Shown in pieces: positions 61,514 to 64,000 of a stretch of DNA of 64,000 bases. A model generated the notes under the pieces. The model was given only the letters and a program-made list of their open reading frames with translations. It did not search any database and was not told the origin of the DNA. The stretch lies in the NCBI RefSeq assembly GCF_001399975.1, contig NZ_LKBD01000008.1, positions 1 to 64,000 of the forward strand, written 5' to 3'. The translations under genes were made by a program, and so were the position numbers. The DNA is from Pseudoalteromonas sp. P1-9. GTDB lineage: Bacteria; Pseudomonadota; Gammaproteobacteria; Enterobacterales; Alteromonadaceae. The stretch's first letter is position 1, and each line of letters opens with the position of its first letter.

Positions 61514-64000
61514 TTAAAAATTAAATCGAACACCTGCAACATAGCGACGGCCATCGGCATAAACACCGGTTAGTGCTTGCTCTACACCTTTTTCTTGGTA
61601 GCTAAAGGTATGCTCGTCGGTTAAGTTAATGGCTTCAAATACTAAGGTAATGTTCTCGGTTACATTGTAGTTAAGATTGGCATCAATTTGTCCGTAATCG
61701 TCTACATAACCCGGCCAACCAAGGCCTGTATCATAGCCTGTGCGGTAGTTGTATGAAATACGACCGTTTAGGTACTCATTTTCATAGTATGCACTTAGGT
61801 TAATAGTATGCTCAGAGTTACCAGGAATAGTGATATCTTCACCATTTGGACCTTTCGCTTCGCCATCAACATAGGTGTAGTTAGCCATTACACCTAGGCC
61901 TTGATAAATATCGTGCTGCACCGCAAGCTCTAAACCTTGAATTGTACCGCTACGACCATTCACTGGGCGATTTACCAATATACCAACACCTTCGTGAGTT
62001 TCAAGCGTTAGCTGTGAGTCTAAGAAAGATTGAATATCTTTATGGAAAAGCGCCGCTGAGAATAAGCTCGCCTCATCAAAGTACCATTCAATACTTACAT
62101 CAAACTGATTTGCACGATACGGGTCAATATCTGGGTTACCACCTGTTCCGGTTTTAGTTTCTAGGTTGTATGAAGTAGACGGAGTCATTGAGTTATAATC
62201 TGGGCGAGACATTACGCGTGCAGCTGCTAGTCGCATAATTAGGTCATCATCTAAGTCAATCGCTAAGTTAAGGCTTGGTAGTACGTCAAAATAGTCTTTT
62301 GACTGCGTTTGCCAATCTTCACCAACGTAAGCGCCTGTATCTTGGTTTGTTTGTACTAAACGTACGCCTAAGTTACCGCGCAAGCTATCTGCGTCAATAT
62401 CCGCCTTAATGTAACCAGCCAGGATTTGCTCTTCTACTTCAAAGGTACTTGCTTTTAATAAGTTGTACTGCCAACCAAGGGCATCACCTTCACGACGTAC
62501 TTTGTTTGAATCAGTAATGGCGTAGTTTTTAAGTGTGCCATTTGAGCCTAAGCCAGATAGATAATCTGACGGCATTTGGAGCGAATAATCGGCTAATGAC
62601 CAGCCTAAATCGGTACGTGTTGCAGTTTGACGTTTCTCATTATAGCGACTGTGGTCGCGATATTTAGCACCAAATTTAATATTACTAAATACAGCAACAT
62701 CAACTGGGCGGTTAAAGTCTACTTGTACATAATGTTCATCGTCTTTGGCGTTATTTTGGTCGTAACGTAAAAAATCAAGTGACCATTTAGTGCCATCAGC
62801 TGGATCAGCGCTATAGCTTGTTTTCATATCTTCAACACTTGACGCATCATACGAATGCACGTAGTTACCACCCCAGCCAACGCTGCGGTCAGCGTGTGAA
62901 CCACCTGAACCCTTGGTATAACCCAAGTGCACGGAGGTTTGCCATATATCACCTTGATAATCTGCTTTTAAATCGTATGACTCAGTGCTAAGTTCTGAGT
63001 TACGTACTTTGGTCTCATCAAGAATATTATTACCATCTGGCGATAAACCGAGTGTGCCTGCAATTAGCATTTTGCCAACTTTGTCATGATCAATAATCGT
63101 CACGTCTTGATATTTTGAACCGCCATAACCTGGTAACCACAAGAAGTTTTGGTTTTCATTGTTAGCTTCTAATGTTGAATCAAGGGCATTAAAGGTAATG
63201 TCTAAGGCGTCACTTGGACGGTATTGTAGTGATGCATTGAAACCTGTGCGGATACGCTCTTGCGAAAACATAGCTGATCCACCGCCACCAGAGCTATAAA
63301 CATTTTTGTGAACTGTACCATCTTCCATTTCAATATCGCGATGCGTCCAGCTCCATGATTCAATACCATCTCGGCGTAGATTACGTTGCTGACGTACCAC
63401 TGAAATTAGTGCACCAAAGGTTTCATCTTCATTTTTCCATGAATATAAACCACTTAGTTGTGGGTCAGTTTCACCTGATACTTCACTGTGTTGCGCCATT
63501 ATGCTACCGGCGATTTTATTGGCTTCTAATTCTAGTGGTTTACGGGTACGAACGATCACTGTACCACCAATCGAGCCCTCATCAATATCGGCTTCTGGTG
63601 ACTTATAGACTTCAAGTCCAGATACAATTTCTGAAGGAAGCATAGTGTAATTAAAACCACGACTAGCAGGGGAGTTTGTCCACCAATCTACTGAGCCCAC
63701 AGCTTGGCCATTTAATAAAGTTCTGTTTTGGCTTTCAGACGTACCACGAATACTTACTCGTTCACCTTCACCGAAATTACGTGAAATCGATACGCCAGTA
63801 ATACGCTGAAGCGACTCTGCTACGTTCTGATCTGGAAATTTGCCGATGTCTTCAGCGGTTACGGCATCAACAACCGAACCTGAAAAACGTTTAGTATTAA
63901 GTGATTTCACTAAGCTGCCACGGATCCCGCGGACCTGAATTACCTCAACGTCGCTTTGTTCTGCAGTGTTTTCTTCTGCAGCCTGTACATATGTTGTGCT
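61514..64000 (-). CDS. TonB-dependent receptor, Caulobacter/Xanthomonas type (5' end outside window)
   Basis: The frame stays open to the right edge of the window, so the coding region begins beyond 64000; its earliest visible residues read STTYVQAAEENTAEQSDVEV followed by IQVRGIRGSLVKSL. The internal GTG at 63910 is therefore not the start. The plug has DAVTAEDIGKFPDQNVAESL, then GEGERVSIRGTSESQNRTLL and NGQAVGSVDWW, the same signature as the receptor at 55021. The barrel ends in RRYVAGVRFNF. About 829 residues are visible. The two receptors align along their length (for example both have GGNPDLDPYRA-type phrases, here GGNPDIDPYRANQFDVSIEW), so they are paralogues with related ligands. Confidence 0.92.
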   Translation of the reverse strand, partial: STTYVQAAEENTAEQSDVEVIQVRGIRGSLVKSLNTKRFSGSVVDAVTAEDIGKFPDQNVAESLQRITGVSISRNFGEGERVSIRGTSESQNRTLLNGQAVGSVDWWTNSPASRGFNYTMLPSEIVSGLEVYKSPEADIDEGSIGGTVIVRTRKPLELEANKIAGSIMAQHSEVSGETDPQLSGLYSWKNEDETFGALISVVRQQRNLRRDGIESWSWTHRDIEMEDGTVHKNVYSSGGGGSAMFSQERIRTGFNASLQYRPSDALDITFNALDSTLEANNENQNFLWLPGYGGSKYQDVTIIDHDKVGKMLIAGTLGLSPDGNNILDETKVRNSELSTESYDLKADYQGDIWQTSVHLGYTKGSGGSHADRSVGWGGNYVHSYDASSVEDMKTSYSADPADGTKWSLDFLRYDQNNAKDDEHYVQVDFNRPVDVAVFSNIKFGAKYRDHSRYNEKRQTATRTDLGWSLADYSLQMPSDYLSGLGSNGTLKNYAITDSNKVRREGDALGWQYNLLKASTFEVEEQILAGYIKADIDADSLRGNLGVRLVQTNQDTGAYVGEDWQTQSKDYFDVLPSLNLAIDLDDDLIMRLAAARVMSRPDYNSMTPSTSYNLETKTGTGGNPDIDPYRANQFDVSIEWYFDEASLFSAALFHKDIQSFLDSQLTLETHEGVGILVNRPVNGRSGTIQGLELAVQHDIYQGLGVMANYTYVDGEAKGPNGEDITIPGNSEHTINLSAYYENEYLNGRISYNYRTGYDTGLGWPGYVDDYGQIDANLNYNVTENITLVFEAINLTDEHTFSYQEKGVEQALTGVYADGRRYVAGVRFNF

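Noticed and set aside
63908..63910. GTG at 63910 as start of the last TonB receptor
   Set aside because: The frame continues upstream to the window edge with TonB-box-like sequence, so the true start lies outside.
1..64000. CRISPR arrays, tRNA, rRNA or prophage
   Set aside because: No regularly spaced direct repeats, no tRNA-like cloverleaf motifs, and no phage structural or integrase genes were recognised.

Overview
The window looks like the chromosome of a marine gammaproteobacterium of the order Alteromonadales, most likely close to Pseudoalteromonas. The clues are low-to-moderate GC, five large TonB-dependent receptors (two Oar-like, two of the Caulobacter/Xanthomonas type), a GlyGly-CTERM exported protein, a PqiABC system, a tyrosine-degradation pair and an OlsF-like acyltransferase. 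The genus is inference, because no rRNA or tRNA gene is visible.

Layout. 1-1651: an RHS-repeat remnant beside a REP-associated (HUH/Y1) transposase, then a small doubtful ORF over a short tandem repeat. 1.7-12.5 kb: a lipoprotein, a secreted phosphodiesterase with lectin-like repeats, an outer-membrane barrel lipoprotein, a peroxiredoxin-glutaredoxin fusion, a Fax/metaxin-like GST, an EF-hand protein, a BCCT transporter and a DUF1294 protein. 12.6-24.4 kb: ArfB, a TonB receptor, a CdgJ-like EAL/HDOD protein, a chromosomal KfrA-like coiled-coil protein, SoxR, AspA, a HypT-like LysR regulator and small secreted proteins. 24.4-27.2 kb: maiA and hmgA (homogentisate branch of tyrosine catabolism) with a divergent MarR gene; a perfect palindrome fills the spacer of the likely hmgA promoter.

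27.2-39.6 kb: two tandem Oar-like TonB receptors behind an S1/P1 nuclease, an unrecognised overlapping pair (PhnD-like sensor plus membrane protein), UshA and a GlyGly-CTERM cyclophilin. Secreted nuclease, 5'-nucleotidase and receptors together suggest scavenging of extracellular nucleic acids or phosphorus (inference). 39.8-51.3 kb: an M16 lipoprotein protease, an OlsF-like acyltransferase followed by MAPEG, YghU and GNAT genes, the pqiABC operon and an iron-containing alcohol dehydrogenase.

51.3-53.3 kb is the clearest mobile segment: a StbDE-type toxin-antitoxin pair next to a well-formed integron attC site, followed 6 bases later by a gene for a DUF2314 membrane protein. No integrase is present, so this looks like an orphan attC with one or two captured cassettes. 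53.5-64 kb: a nutrient-uptake island of two related TonB receptors, a lipoprotein, a CadC-like membrane regulator with a beta-propeller-like sensor, and an unusual protein combining Sel1 repeats with a TonB C-terminal domain. The last receptor runs off the right edge.

Most genes are bounded by clear rho-independent terminators. The most interesting unexplained signals are the orphan attC, the hmgA promoter palindrome, a DasR/NagQ-like operator before the phosphodiesterase, the 34.8-36.6 kb gene pair, and the TonB/Sel1/CadC-like receptor island.
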